From Oscillibacter sp. MSJ-31 (GTDB lineage Bacteria > Bacillota > Clostridia > Oscillospirales > Oscillospiraceae): a stretch of 59,872 bases of DNA. Positions 1 through 9,335 of the stretch are shown here, one piece after another. The stretch is from positions 1 through 59,872 of the forward strand of contig NZ_JAHLPT010000014.1 in NCBI RefSeq assembly GCF_018918025.1. Reading direction: 5' to 3'. Under the pieces are notes generated by a model. That model saw only the letters and a list, made by a program, of their open reading frames with translations, ran no database searches and had not been told where the DNA came from. Every line of letters begins with the position of its first letter. Position 1 is the stretch's first letter. The position numbers were made by a program, and so were the translations under genes.

Positions 1-294
1 TCATTCTGCTTACCCCCACATACTATGTCTCGGGAAGTGTCGAGATTTCTCGATACCCCCCGAGACAGTATGCCATATCTGTTCCAGCCGGTACAGGTAC
101 GGGTTATTTACCGTTTACTACCTTACAAAGCGCCACCCGATTACTCCCTCATTGTAGCTTAGGCATGAGAACGAATAAAGCACGCCTAGTTGACGTGCTT
201 TACCCGGCAATTATATTGTAGTAGCGTCAAATCTAACTGCGTATAAAAACGCCGCCATCTCAAGGAGCGATATCCTCCCCCCATTGCCCTAACA
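1..294. other. Non-coding left edge, no gene seen
   Basis: No open frame with a ribosome site is visible. The only structure I see is a small hairpin at 177-201 (AAAGCACG paired with CGTGCTTT around a 9-nt loop). It could terminate the leftward polysaccharide operon, whose last gene ends at 295, but no clear T-run follows it on the minus strand, so this is weak. Confidence 0.4.
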
Positions 295-1698
295 TCAATT
301 TTCGATCACCACTGCGCCAACAATGGTCCCTTTCAAATTCTGAATGACTTCGATTTCTTTCAATACCTCTGTATAGCGGGAAACTCCGGCCTGCTCAACT
401 AAAACGACCGCGTCACACTGCCCAACCATGCGAATCGTATTTGCATCAGACAGGATATAGTCGCCATTCATAAATGACTTTCCGGAAAGCGCAGCCTGGA
501 ACATCTCACAGGCGTTTTTGATATACTCAGTCTCTGCCCCACCTGCTACGAGAATAGTAGAAGCATTCGGACAGATTCCCGCCAGATAAGATGCGGCCAC
601 AGAGTATCCACTCGCTGTATCCGTTGTTGTAGAAAGCCCCTCTTTTCTACGCAGTAGCAAGTCAAGCTTACTCATTTTCTCAATCTTTTTAACATCACCG
701 GGAAGTGCGCCAAGGATTCTCATTCTTGTCCGCTCTGCCAGGCAGTCAGCCGAGTAAACATTATCGCTGATGACCACCTGTGAAAAAATAACACAGCAGG
801 CTATCACAGCGCCAAGAATGGCTCCGATAATCATCGCTTTAATACTCTCTTTTAGGATAGCGCTCACGGTATAGGTAGGTTCCTCGATTTGCGCTGATTC
901 CTTTGTCAGAGCTTTATACCGCTCCTGTTCATCAGAGAATTGTGTTCTGAGCTCCGTCAGCATATCCTTTTTGGCTTGCTGCGTCTGCGCCATTCCTAAA
1001 TCAGCGGTTGTATATGCGCTATCGGTCAGCTGTCCGATACGATGATCATCAATTGTTGCCGTAATTTTCTCTTTATTATTGGTAACACAGTCATCCAATA
1101 AGCGCAGGATCTTCTCTGAATCCTCCAGACTGTCAGAAATCACTTGAATGCTGAAGGTTCCATAACCATCACTCCAAACAGACATGATCTCCTGCAAATA
1201 CCGCAGTTCCATATCAATCTTGTCGCAAACAACGAGAAGATTGCTTTCGCTTGTCAGAATTTCCATATATGTGTTCACGATCATATCTGTATAATCGCGG
1301 TTTTGATAGGTCATTTCCGGCATGATTTCATAATCCGTCTTCACATAATATGTAGCCTTTGCAACCGCTACATTGTACGGATCGATATGCATATAGCGGG
1401 AATTATCCACATACTCCTGCTGTTCCTTCAGCTCCAGGCTGAGGTTTTCCATTCGGTGGCGGCAGTCAATCCGTTCCTGAAGATTGTTCGCAACCAGCAT
1501 TTTATATGCGGACAACGCCAGAGAGACTTCGTCTGAATCGCGCATGGACAGAGCAGAACGCCCAACCTTTGCGGCACCGCCGACAATTGCAATAGCAACC
1601 ATCCATAAAAGAATCGATTTCCACTTCCTGCAAATCGCCCAAAATAGCTTCGCAAGATCAATTTCCTTTGTCACGCTCTGTTTGCTATGCTCATTCAT
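295..1698 (-). CDS. Wzz/CpsC-like polysaccharide chain-length protein with a degenerate BY-kinase-like C-terminus
   Basis: Predicted membrane regulator of polysaccharide chain length and export. An N-terminal cytoplasmic stub is followed by a transmembrane segment (around LLWMVAIAIVGG), a long extracytoplasmic helical region, a second transmembrane segment (around MIIGAILGAVIACCVIF) and a cytoplasmic tail of about 150 residues. This is the Wzz/CpsC arrangement. The tail resembles a CpsD-type tyrosine-kinase fold: a strand TILVAGG stands where the P-loop should be, and CDAVVLVEQ where Walker B should be. No Walker A (GxxGxGKS/T) and no terminal tyrosine cluster are present, so kinase activity is unlikely. 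The start is set at 1698 because an AGAGGAAG site lies just upstream of that ATG; an in-frame ATG at 1737 lacks such a site. It is the last gene of the leftward polysaccharide operon. Family is confident; the role of the tail is inference. Confidence 0.75.
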   Translation of the reverse strand: MNEHSKQSVTKEIDLAKLFWAICRKWKSILLWMVAIAIVGGAAKVGRSALSMRDSDEVSLALSAYKMLVANNLQERIDCRHRMENLSLELKEQQEYVDNSRYMHIDPYNVAVAKATYYVKTDYEIMPEMTYQNRDYTDMIVNTYMEILTSESNLLVVCDKIDMELRYLQEIMSVWSDGYGTFSIQVISDSLEDSEKILRLLDDCVTNNKEKITATIDDHRIGQLTDSAYTTADLGMAQTQQAKKDMLTELRTQFSDEQERYKALTKESAQIEEPTYTVSAILKESIKAMIIGAILGAVIACCVIFSQVVISDNVYSADCLAERTRMRILGALPGDVKKIEKMSKLDLLLRRKEGLSTTTDTASGYSVAASYLAGICPNASTILVAGGAETEYIKNACEMFQAALSGKSFMNGDYILSDANTIRMVGQCDAVVLVEQAGVSRYTEVLKEIEVIQNLKGTIVGAVVIEN

Positions 1699-1954
1699 TT
1701 CAACTTCCTCTTTCTTATTTGCTGCTTTTAAAGCCATTTTTCAAGTATGCCCCGCTTACATCAACGGAATAGCTCGAAAAGAATCTGCCGGCCTGCGTTT
1801 TCTGCCATTGTTTCTGTTTACAGCTGTTTTGCTTACCCGGGGGGCTTCCCTTCGCGGCTGGCTGCGCGCGACCTTTCCCCCGCTGTTCTTCGAGTATACT
1901 TACGGAGGGCTGCTATTGCAATATCTTTTTCTGCATCCACGATTTCAACATTGC

Positions 1955-3295
1955 TTACAGCTCATGTATCTCGCCAGCTTGGTACTGACGCATTAGCTTT
2001 GCGATGGCCAATGAAATATCTTGCGACACATAGTTTGATTTTTTGCCCTGGATAACAGCTTTCACAAAAGCGACAAGCTCATATCGTATTCCTTCTCCAT
2101 CAAGCTGATAGAAATAGCGCTTATTATTCTCCTGATTTTCATATCGAATTTCAAAATAATCGGTTTTCCACCACGGAGCGGGAACATACAAATATCCTTT
2201 AGTTCCAGAGATAATGAGTTCTCCTTCTGATTTCACGCCTCTTCCTACTTTTAATGATGCGACCGCGTTATTGTAAATAAAATCAACTTTTGTAAACGCG
2301 TCAAACATATGCTTCTTATCCAGAAGCAGGCTGCTGATACTGGCGAATTGATAATTTGTACCTAAAATTTGGAAGATTGGAAGTACAGCTGTAGGCCCCC
2401 ACGCACTGATACTATTCCAGATTTTATCATAGTCCTTTTCAGATTCTATGCTCCTGATGCTGGTGCAGGTAGCATCAATAGATACGGGCCTTCCGATTTT
2501 TCCGCTTTTCACAAGTAACAACAGGCGGTTATACGCGGTGGAATACGCTGTCTTGATTGATTCCATGAGTACGACGTTATTTTTATCCGCCAGTTCAAAA
2601 AGTGTCTTACACTCTTCTTCCGTCAATGCTATAGGAGCTTCAACCAACACATGCTTGCCTGCAGTCAATGCCTGTTTAATTTGTTCGAAGTGCATTCTTG
2701 GGTGCGATATGATGTAAACTGCATCGCTATTCTTTAATAGCTCTTCGTAGTCACTGGTCATAAAGTCTACTTTTTCTGATGCATACTTCTTTATTGAGTT
2801 ACTGGATGAACATATGCCGGAAATAGTAAGTCCATTGACATATTGCGATTCATCAATAAATTTATTTAGGACCCGTTCCTCCCCATCACTGACGAATCCA
2901 ATCTTTATTTGCCTCTCATGTGTACGTATTTCGGTACTGGATACACCTTCTGTTCGGGGAAGGTAAACCACTTTACAGTACTCGTTCAGATAGTCAAAAT
3001 ATCCGACCCAATCGGAGCCGACAGCAAAAATATCAACATTATATCGCTGAATATCATCTATTTTTTGACCTTCGTACTCCTCGACAATTACCTCATCGGG
3101 TATTCCGGTAGCTTTAACGGCTTCGATCCTTTCCATAAGGGATTGCTGAAGATTGATCTTCCCCCTGGTTTTATCATAGTCATCCGAGGTTACTCCAACG
3201 ATCAGGTAGTCTCCCAGAGCTTTCGCACGTTCCAAAAGCCTGATATGCCCATAATGAAGCAAATCATACGTTCCATATGTGATAACCTTGACCAT
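1955..3295 (-). CDS. Cytidylyltransferase (TagD/GCT-like) fused to Gfo/Idh/MocA oxidoreductase
   Basis: Bifunctional cytoplasmic enzyme. Residues 1-125 are a nucleotidyltransferase of the glycerol-3-phosphate cytidylyltransferase family: GTYDLLHYGHIRLL supplies the HxGH motif and the segment ending SSTEIR supplies the family's C-terminal signature. Residues about 130-446 are a Gfo/Idh/MocA dehydrogenase, with a Rossmann start at IKIGFVSDGEE and VLVEAPIALT in the position of the family's EKP-like motif. An AAGAGGTGGG site sits just before the ATG. The next gene upstream is a class V aminotransferase, and a LicD transferase lies in the same operon. A plausible joint job (inference) is oxidation of a phosphorylated polyol at C2, transamination, then activation with CTP, giving a CDP-amino alcohol such as CDP-serinol for decorating the polysaccharide. 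Plain CDP-glycerol or CDP-ribitol synthesis is the simpler alternative. Confidence 0.8.
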   Translation of the reverse strand: MVKVITYGTYDLLHYGHIRLLERAKALGDYLIVGVTSDDYDKTRGKINLQQSLMERIEAVKATGIPDEVIVEEYEGQKIDDIQRYNVDIFAVGSDWVGYFDYLNEYCKVVYLPRTEGVSSTEIRTHERQIKIGFVSDGEERVLNKFIDESQYVNGLTISGICSSSNSIKKYASEKVDFMTSDYEELLKNSDAVYIISHPRMHFEQIKQALTAGKHVLVEAPIALTEEECKTLFELADKNNVVLMESIKTAYSTAYNRLLLLVKSGKIGRPVSIDATCTSIRSIESEKDYDKIWNSISAWGPTAVLPIFQILGTNYQFASISSLLLDKKHMFDAFTKVDFIYNNAVASLKVGRGVKSEGELIISGTKGYLYVPAPWWKTDYFEIRYENQENNKRYFYQLDGEGIRYELVAFVKAVIQGKKSNYVSQDISLAIAKLMRQYQAGEIHEL

Positions 3296-3453
3296 ATAAG
3301 CCCACCTCTTTATTGTTCTGGTTCTAGTAGTGTTTTTTGAACTTGCCCATATCCTTCATCTGTGCATACGCTGCCCATCGGAGCGTCTGAGTCAGAAGGA
3401 GTGAGAAGCTGCGTTTCTTCCAACGACCACCGGGGCTTTCGTACGCTCCGGAG

Positions 3454-4521
3454 TTAAAGCAGGCTTCTCTCCTTCATATCATGCAGAGCATCTATCAGCT
3501 TCTGATTATCCTCTTTTGTGATATGGCCTATGTGTCCGATGCGGAACACTTCATCTGCCAGTTCCCCGCCATTTGGGCAGCCCCAAATCTGGTATTCATC
3601 TTTCAGGATTCTTACGATTTCTTTAGCGTGGCCGTTTACAGGGCGGAGCGCTGTGACTGCGTTTGACGGGAACTCTGAAACGAATTCAAACGGTAAGTCT
3701 TTTATTCCGTTTCTGAAGTCCGCGGCTACCGAAGCAATAATATTGCGTTCTTCCTGTACTCCTCCCCGAGAAATAATACCCTGAAGGCGGGTGTGGATCT
3801 GAAGCAGCGTAGTAACGGCAGGGGTAAAAGGCGTCTGTCCTCTCTGGCCGTTTTGCAAAGCCTGCTTTAGACTCAGGTACATACAGACTTCCTTGTTTTC
3901 GTCAATTCTTCTCAGCGCTTCCGGCGTCAGTGCCATAACAGCCACACCCGGCTGAACCGCAAGGGCTTTCTGAGAGCCGGTGATTACCGCGGCCGCACCG
4001 AGCTCGGTCATATCCAACTCGTCTGCAATAAAAGAAGAAATGGCGTCAACAAGAAGGAGAATGTTATTCTCTTTGCAAAACTCCGCCACCATCTTCATGT
4101 CGTAGAGAACACCGGAAGAAGTCTCATGCATATTGATCAGGAGTGCCGTGTTGTCTTCAAGACCATCTAACTGCTCTCTTCTGAGCTGCTTTCCGAATTC
4201 GCACTTCACTTCTGTAAACGGTCTATCATGCAGTTCCGCCAGCTCTACAAAACGATGGCCAAAGCTACCGCCATTAATCACTATGACCCTGTCATTCTCG
4301 TTGAGGATATTCATGACCATGGATTCCATTGCGCCAGTTCCGGATGATGTCAAGAAAACACAACGAGAATTCTTTGGCGCATTCAGCATTTCCAGAATCA
4401 TCCGTTCATTATCCAACATCACTTCTGAAAACTCCGGCGTTCGAAAATACGGCGTTGAGCGGTTCGCAATCTCTAGAACATCCGGCTCAGACATCACCGG
4501 TCCAACTGTGAAGTTAAGCAT
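3454..4521 (-). CDS. Class V PLP-dependent aminotransferase (PhnW / alanine-glyoxylate type)
   Basis: Fold-type I aminotransferase of about 355 residues. The FTVGPVMSEPDVL opening, the SSGTGAMESMV segment that contacts the cofactor phosphate, the aspartate in LLLVDAISSF and the lysine in ITGSQKALAVQPG (Schiff-base position) are all in place. The closest families are 2-aminoethylphosphonate-pyruvate and serine/alanine-glyoxylate transaminases. No PEP mutase or phosphonopyruvate decarboxylase gene is present in the window, so phosphonate synthesis is not supported here. The neighbouring cytidylyltransferase-oxidoreductase makes amination of a keto-polyol phosphate more attractive, which is inference. 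The start is placed at 4521 because AGGAGGAG lies 7 nt upstream; a longer frame to 4587 would run into the adjacent insertion element. The IS110 element sits immediately upstream and may separate this gene from the operon promoter. Confidence 0.8.
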   Translation of the reverse strand: MLNFTVGPVMSEPDVLEIANRSTPYFRTPEFSEVMLDNERMILEMLNAPKNSRCVFLTSSGTGAMESMVMNILNENDRVIVINGGSFGHRFVELAELHDRPFTEVKCEFGKQLRREQLDGLEDNTALLINMHETSSGVLYDMKMVAEFCKENNILLLVDAISSFIADELDMTELGAAAVITGSQKALAVQPGVAVMALTPEALRRIDENKEVCMYLSLKQALQNGQRGQTPFTPAVTTLLQIHTRLQGIISRGGVQEERNIIASVAADFRNGIKDLPFEFVSEFPSNAVTALRPVNGHAKEIVRILKDEYQIWGCPNGGELADEVFRIGHIGHITKEDNQKLIDALHDMKERSLL

Positions 4522-4559
4522 AGTATTATCTCCTCCTACAATATAGTTTAGGTGATAGG

Positions 4560-4900
4560 CGCGGTAGCCAGCCGCGTCTTTTTCCATCTCAAAGCCGAAG
4601 CTGTTAGAATGGGAGAGTAAATGGCCTGACAGTTATCAACCTGGGCCAACACGCCCGCTGAGGAGTCCGTCAGCTGCCTCTCTAGTTCGCAGCATTCGAT
4701 TTGCGCAGGTAGAGCCACTTCGTCGGGACAAGCGTCATATCCCTCGCTTTCGCCTATCGGCGGAAGCTCGCTCAATACGCTGTCCCTCCTCTCCCCACCG
4801 AGTTCGCTTCGCTGCAGCTCTGCGGGGACCCCGAAAACGCTCGTGTCACCCAGGAGATTGAACAGACAATGAGGAAAGGGCGGAAAGCCATATCCAATCA
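4560..4900 (+). ncRNA. Candidate IS110 bridge RNA region
   Basis: Established knowledge: IS110-group recombinases use a structured bridge RNA transcribed from the non-coding end upstream of the recombinase gene. Here the 5' non-coding end is of suitable length, has no open frame with a ribosome site, and holds several short inverted repeats. I could not identify the target- and donor-binding loops by eye, so only the region is proposed. Confidence 0.45.
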
Positions 4901-4914
4901 GAAGGAGGAACGAT

Positions 4915-6141
4915 ATGAACGAAGTTGGGATCGATGTTTCCAAAGGAAAAAGCATGGTGGCTGCCCTGCGCCCAATGGGTGAAGTGGCATTGCTGCCACT
5001 GGAATTTCTCTACACTGAGGTCGGTCTGGAGCAGATGGCTTACGCCATCCTTGCGCTGGGGGAAGATACCCGCGTCATCATGGAGGCCACCGGACGCTAC
5101 CATGAGCCGGTCGCGGCGGCGCTGCACGAATACGGCATTTATGTCTGCGTCCTGAACCCGCTGTTCATCAAGCAGAGCGGAGGCGGTTCTATCTGCAAGG
5201 TCAAAACGGATAAGGCGGACGCCATGAAGATCGCCAAATACGGCCTTGACAACTGGGTGGATCTGCGGGAATATACTCCCATGGACACGGTAAGACAACA
5301 ACTGAAGCTGTGCAGCCGCCAGTACAACCTCTACATGAAAACGGTGGTATCGCTGCAAAACAATCTCATTTCATTGACCGACAAGACCTTTCCCGGTGTG
5401 AACGAACTGTTCTCCAGCCCGGAACGCGCCGACGGTCACCAGAAATGGGTGGACTTTGTCATGACCTTCTATTACTGTGACTGCATTTGCCATGTCAGTG
5501 AAAAAGCATTCACTGAGCGTTACCAGAAGTGGTGCAAACGCAAGGGTTATCATTTCAGCGCAGAAAAGGCGCTGGATGTCTATGCCGGAAGCTGCGGCCA
5601 TTTCACCACGCTGCCGAAGAATGACAACAAAAAGCTGCTCATTACGACCGCTGCCCAGCAGCTTCTGGCAGGCAAGATGACGTTGGCCGCTCTGCGCGCC
5701 GAGATGACGCGCCTTGCAAAACAACTGCCGGAGTACGATACCGTGCGCGCCATGTACGGTGTTGGCGAAACCACTGCCGCGCAGCTCATGGCTGAGATCG
5801 GCGATATGCGCCGTTTTCTACGCCGCAGCTCTATTGTGGGCTTCGCTGGCGTCGATCCGGCTGTAAACCAGTCCGGCAAGCACGAGGCGCAAAGCATACC
5901 TACGACCAAACGAGGCTATCCGCATCTGCGGAAAACGCTGTACCAGATCATCTGTACATACCTGAGAAAAGCCCCGGCAGATGAGCCAGTGTACCAGTTC
6001 CTCGATACGAAACGCGCGGAGGGCAAGCCTTATTTTGTCTTCATGACAGCTGCGCAGAACAAGTTCCTGCGCATCTACTACGCCAGCGTGAAGGAGTGCC
6101 TTGAGGCATTCGACGCGCAGCAAAATTCCGCGCAGAGTTAA
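4915..6141 (+). CDS. IS110-family transposase (DEDD recombinase)
   Basis: Complete 408-residue recombinase. The N-terminal DEDD_Tnp_IS110 domain opens with NEVGIDVSKGKSMVAAL (first acidic residue), continues with VIMEATGRYHEPV (the E) and has KTDKADAMKIAKY (the D-x-x-D helix). A helical linker leads to the C-terminal Transposase_20 domain, with the helix-hairpin-helix-like GVGETTAAQLMAEIGD and the serine-containing SIVGFAGVDPAVNQSGK region expected for the catalytic serine. AGAAGGAGG precedes the ATG. Length and motifs are those of an intact element. It is oriented against the surrounding operon, so it may block read-through into the two or three genes to its left unless those have their own promoter. 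Confidence 0.93.
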   Translation: MNEVGIDVSKGKSMVAALRPMGEVALLPLEFLYTEVGLEQMAYAILALGEDTRVIMEATGRYHEPVAAALHEYGIYVCVLNPLFIKQSGGGSICKVKTDKADAMKIAKYGLDNWVDLREYTPMDTVRQQLKLCSRQYNLYMKTVVSLQNNLISLTDKTFPGVNELFSSPERADGHQKWVDFVMTFYYCDCICHVSEKAFTERYQKWCKRKGYHFSAEKALDVYAGSCGHFTTLPKNDNKKLLITTAAQQLLAGKMTLAALRAEMTRLAKQLPEYDTVRAMYGVGETTAAQLMAEIGDMRRFLRRSSIVGFAGVDPAVNQSGKHEAQSIPTTKRGYPHLRKTLYQIICTYLRKAPADEPVYQFLDTKRAEGKPYFVFMTAAQNKFLRIYYASVKECLEAFDAQQNSAQS

Positions 6142-6612
6142 GCAAACAACCAACTTCATCACGGCTGGCGATGCGATTTTTCTCCAGCCTGTTTTGTTAT
6201 GCCCATTTTCAGTCTCGTAAATTTTGCGGGATTTTTTTCATTTCAGCTATTGACTTTTGTTGGACTCCCCAAATATTTTGGGATATTTTGCCTAAAAGTA
6301 CACCACATTGGATGTGCTTTAGGACCTTTCACTTCAGATAATCAACAACAGGCATTGGTAGCGGACATAAGACTTTTCAAAATTTGCAGTTTTTTCCTCT
6401 ACGGGTAAAGATGGGTATGCCAAAGGCAACGTCTTGCTTTCGTCATGACGGCCTATACGTTTCCCACTCATCCCGTGGCAGCAAACCTCCCATGTCCAAC
6501 AGGATCATCCACACTATGGCGGAGTCCTCAATTCCTTCGTTCTACCTGCCTACAGATGGGTACCGCTGCTACTCGTATACGGAGTCTTGCCCCCAGAAGG
6601 AATAAAACGCGG
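6142..6612. other. Non-coding stretch between two IS110 remnants
   Basis: No gene seen. The left part belongs to the 3' end of the intact IS110 element (hairpin 6163-6189 followed by TGTTTTG). The right part abuts the truncated second IS110 transposase and may hold that element's own non-coding end. Confidence 0.4.
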
Positions 6613-7290
6613 CTAACTGGCTCTGCTTTGTTGTTGATTCGCATTCCTGCAATCCGGCACCACTGAATGGCGGATGTTTTCCCAGATGCAGTTTTGAGAC
6701 TGCTTACGCGGCCTGCTGCTCCTGCGGTCGACAATATCCGTGCGTAGCATGTTCGCGTCATAGTCCACGCCGTGCGTGAGAATGGCGTAGAAGATGTGGA
6801 TCAACTTGCAGCCTACCTCCACGACAGCTTGCTTACCCTTGAGCGGATTCTTCTGCCGGGTCATGTAATAGTGATACACCTCCCGGAACTCATCGTTGCT
6901 CCGTATCAACGGCATGACCGCTTGGAACAAGATATCCCTCAGATTCTTCCGTCCACGCTTGCTGATGGAAGATTGACCCTTGTGCTTGCCGGAACTGTTC
7001 TCCTTGAGTTCCAGCCCATCCATCTTCTGAATCTGCTTCGGCGAGTCAAAACGTCCGACGTCGCCTACCTCCGCGAGGAGACCTACCCCCTTGATGGCGA
7101 GCAGCTTCTCAACGTGCGGCATTTCCAGCGTTTCCGCTTCCAGAACCTCTGTGATTTGCTTTAAGTGTCCCTGCTTTCTTCTGAAATCCTCCAAGAGAAT
7201 CTGCAAGTCCGGCCTTGCACAGATGCCACCATCCATTCCGACGCTCTTTTGCGCGGCCTCTACCAGGGTATTCGCCCTCTTGTTTTAGGA
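6613..7290 (-). pseudogene. Truncated IS110-family transposase (C-terminal half)
   Basis: Only the Transposase_20 half survives. It contains a helix-hairpin-helix-like LLAIKGVGLLAEVGDVGRF, then a region with GLELKENSSGKHKGQSSISK (family serine region) and the usual arginine-rich tail with RGRKNLRDILFQAV. Reading backwards, the frame continues upstream of the first ATG at 7236 as ANTLVEAAQKSVG and then meets a stop at about 7293, so the DEDD half is gone. It differs in sequence from the intact element at 4915, so this is a second, independent IS110-group insertion that has decayed. Confidence 0.85.
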
Positions 7291-7326
7291 CTTGTTTTGC
7301 TCTTGGATGTATTCATAAATGTACTA

Positions 7327-9099
7327 TCAGCCAACTGACTGCTGAATTTGCCGTTTCCTTTCAAGAATGGTTTCAAACAACCTTTGGACCTTCTCGTTGT
7401 CGTGGGGCTTTCCGACCAGATTCTTCAGCTGAAGCGGATCGACTTTCAAATCGTATATCTCAGATATAATGGCATCAGAAAAATCATCTAATGTCCCCAT
7501 CGTGCCGACAAAATATTCCTCATCAAAGGATGCTAGCTTCAGTTCTCTTCTCCCTAGGTCAGGACAGCCTCCGCCGCAATACTCAATTTTCAAGTGATCA
7601 TACTTGTCATTCCGCAGTACAGAGTGTCCTGTATACACATCCGGAATAACGCCGTCCACCAAATCGCATATGGTTGCCGGGATATCCTTGCTCTGGCACA
7701 ATTTTTTGATGCTCAGGCCCAAATGGCCGGCGCCGGTCACTACAAAAGGTATGTTGTAATTCTCTAAAAACAGATTGACGACTGCACTGTCCCGCAATGG
7801 GTTTCCGCTGAACGAAAATCCGTGATCCGCACAAACAATCACGACCGTATTGTCACCCATCTTGCGTGCTTTTAACTGCTCATAGAAATACTGAATGACT
7901 CCGTCAATGTAATGGAGTGAAAGGTCATGAGACAGGCTGCCGTAATAATCCTTCGGGATCTGATCCAGCAAAGACTGCGCTTCTAGCATCTCTTTATGGA
8001 GTAAGTCTTTATCTTCCGAGTCGTACGTAAAAAAAACTTCCGGATTATGTACATCACACACGTGAAGAAGAGCAAAAAACGGCTTTGAATCAGCTGAACG
8101 GTGGGTTGTCCAATCAAAAAAGTAATCTACCTCCGCCCGCAGACTCGGTGAATCCTTGAAATGATCGCAATCTTTATCGATACGGTCAAACAGATCCAGA
8201 TCGAATAAGCTATTAGCGGACAAAAGGCCGGCTTTCGCAACGTTTTTCAGGTTTTCCTCATTCGGGTGCCTGATAAACCTACCAAGCTGTTTAAATGGAC
8301 CACTCAAAACGTGGCTTCCATTTTTCATGTTCAGACAAAAGTCCATTTTCCTGATCCTTTTGAACAGGGGCCTGAACTCCTGACGGACAAACAAAGTGAT
8401 CTCTCTGTTCTTTATCTTCCCTCGCTGGGCAAATCCATCTATTTTGTATATCGGATGTGAATGGCCCGCTTGGAGCAGCTGCTCCAGATAGCCTCTCGGG
8501 TTTTCAAGAAATGCGTGATACTGTTCTTCGACCTGCCGCTTGACCTCTGAGGGGTCATACTGGGGGGCGTTATTGCCTATCATACTTGTTGAGAAGGACT
8601 GGTTGATCAGGGCGTTTGTCCATTTCAGCCAGGAAACAAGATTGTCCCTTATGATCTCTTCCAATATGACATAGTCTTCTTCGGTGATTTTCCCCGCATG
8701 ATAAAGCTGACTATAGTGCTTTACGCGGTACGACCACAGTGCGCCGACGTCATATCCAACTCCGTTGACACTCACATCAATTCCCCGCGCGACGGAAGAA
8801 GGATGGCATTGCGGCTCATACGAATTTGTAAAGGTTTCAAAGCCCTTATCATGCATCGCTTCAAACAATGTAAGCGGGGTGTCCTTATATCTGAATATGT
8901 ACCCACCATAATCAAGAACATCCTGACCGCAGATCAGGCTCATCAGCGCCGCTTCCGTGTAGGGTGCCTCCGAATACATGTTTTCACATGAAAAGCCTTC
9001 TTTTTTGAGTGAAGACAAAAATGGCATGAGCTCAATCTTTGAAGCTTTTACATGGCTGTAATTCAGCGAATCTATTAGCAGGAAAACATAATTTTTCAT
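7327..9099 (-). CDS. Sulfatase-fold (alkaline phosphatase superfamily) phosphotransferase or hydrolase
   Basis: A 590-residue protein of the alkaline phosphatase superfamily, in the branch of sulfatases and phosphoglycerol/phosphoethanolamine transferases. FLLIDSLNYSH at the N-terminus gives the first metal aspartate. APYTEAALMSLICG carries the threonine in the nucleophile position. VVIVCADHGFSFSG supplies the D-H metal pair. There are no transmembrane helices and no signal peptide, unlike LtaS or EptA, so it acts either in the cytoplasm or at the inner face of the membrane. GAGGTG precedes the ATG. Its place beside LicD suggests a role in adding or removing a phospho- or sulfo-substituent on the glycan precursor; the exact substrate cannot be told. 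Confidence 0.75.
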   Translation of the reverse strand: MKNYVFLLIDSLNYSHVKASKIELMPFLSSLKKEGFSCENMYSEAPYTEAALMSLICGQDVLDYGGYIFRYKDTPLTLFEAMHDKGFETFTNSYEPQCHPSSVARGIDVSVNGVGYDVGALWSYRVKHYSQLYHAGKITEEDYVILEEIIRDNLVSWLKWTNALINQSFSTSMIGNNAPQYDPSEVKRQVEEQYHAFLENPRGYLEQLLQAGHSHPIYKIDGFAQRGKIKNREITLFVRQEFRPLFKRIRKMDFCLNMKNGSHVLSGPFKQLGRFIRHPNEENLKNVAKAGLLSANSLFDLDLFDRIDKDCDHFKDSPSLRAEVDYFFDWTTHRSADSKPFFALLHVCDVHNPEVFFTYDSEDKDLLHKEMLEAQSLLDQIPKDYYGSLSHDLSLHYIDGVIQYFYEQLKARKMGDNTVVIVCADHGFSFSGNPLRDSAVVNLFLENYNIPFVVTGAGHLGLSIKKLCQSKDIPATICDLVDGVIPDVYTGHSVLRNDKYDHLKIEYCGGGCPDLGRRELKLASFDEEYFVGTMGTLDDFSDAIISEIYDLKVDPLQLKNLVGKPHDNEKVQRLFETILERKRQIQQSVG

Positions 9100-9335
9100 C
9101 TGTGAAGCACCTCAAACTTGTTTACGACTAACATCTATAAATCATCAACCATATGCTACATTTGCGCTTTGCCAGACTGAACCTGCCGTTGTCACGGCTT
9201 CGGCACTAGAATGCAGTTCATACATTTCCGTTTCCAGAACGGTTTTGCCTGCGCCTGCGTTTGAATACCCTCATCGCACCACAGATCAGGCTCAATGGCT
9301 TGTCCTGCCGGTTTTTTTCAATTGTTCAGCAGATA

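Larger units (their letters stand above)
4548..6200 (+). mobile_element. IS110-family insertion sequence (approximate ends)
   Basis: A transposase gene with about 365 bp of non-coding DNA on its 5' side and a short 3' side, inserted between two operon genes and in the opposite orientation. IS110 elements lack terminal inverted repeats and target duplications, so the ends given are estimates: the left one follows the ribosome site of the aminotransferase, the right one is just past a hairpin (GGCTGG at 6163 with CCAGCC at 6184). Confidence 0.7.

Noticed and set aside
3454-4521. 2-Aminoethylphosphonate pathway gene (phnW)
   Set aside because: The aminotransferase family fits, but no PEP mutase or phosphonopyruvate decarboxylase gene lies in the window.
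9100-9335. Short leftward frame between LicD and the sulfatase-fold gene
   Set aside because: About 40 codons can be read, but no family, start or ribosome site could be recognised.
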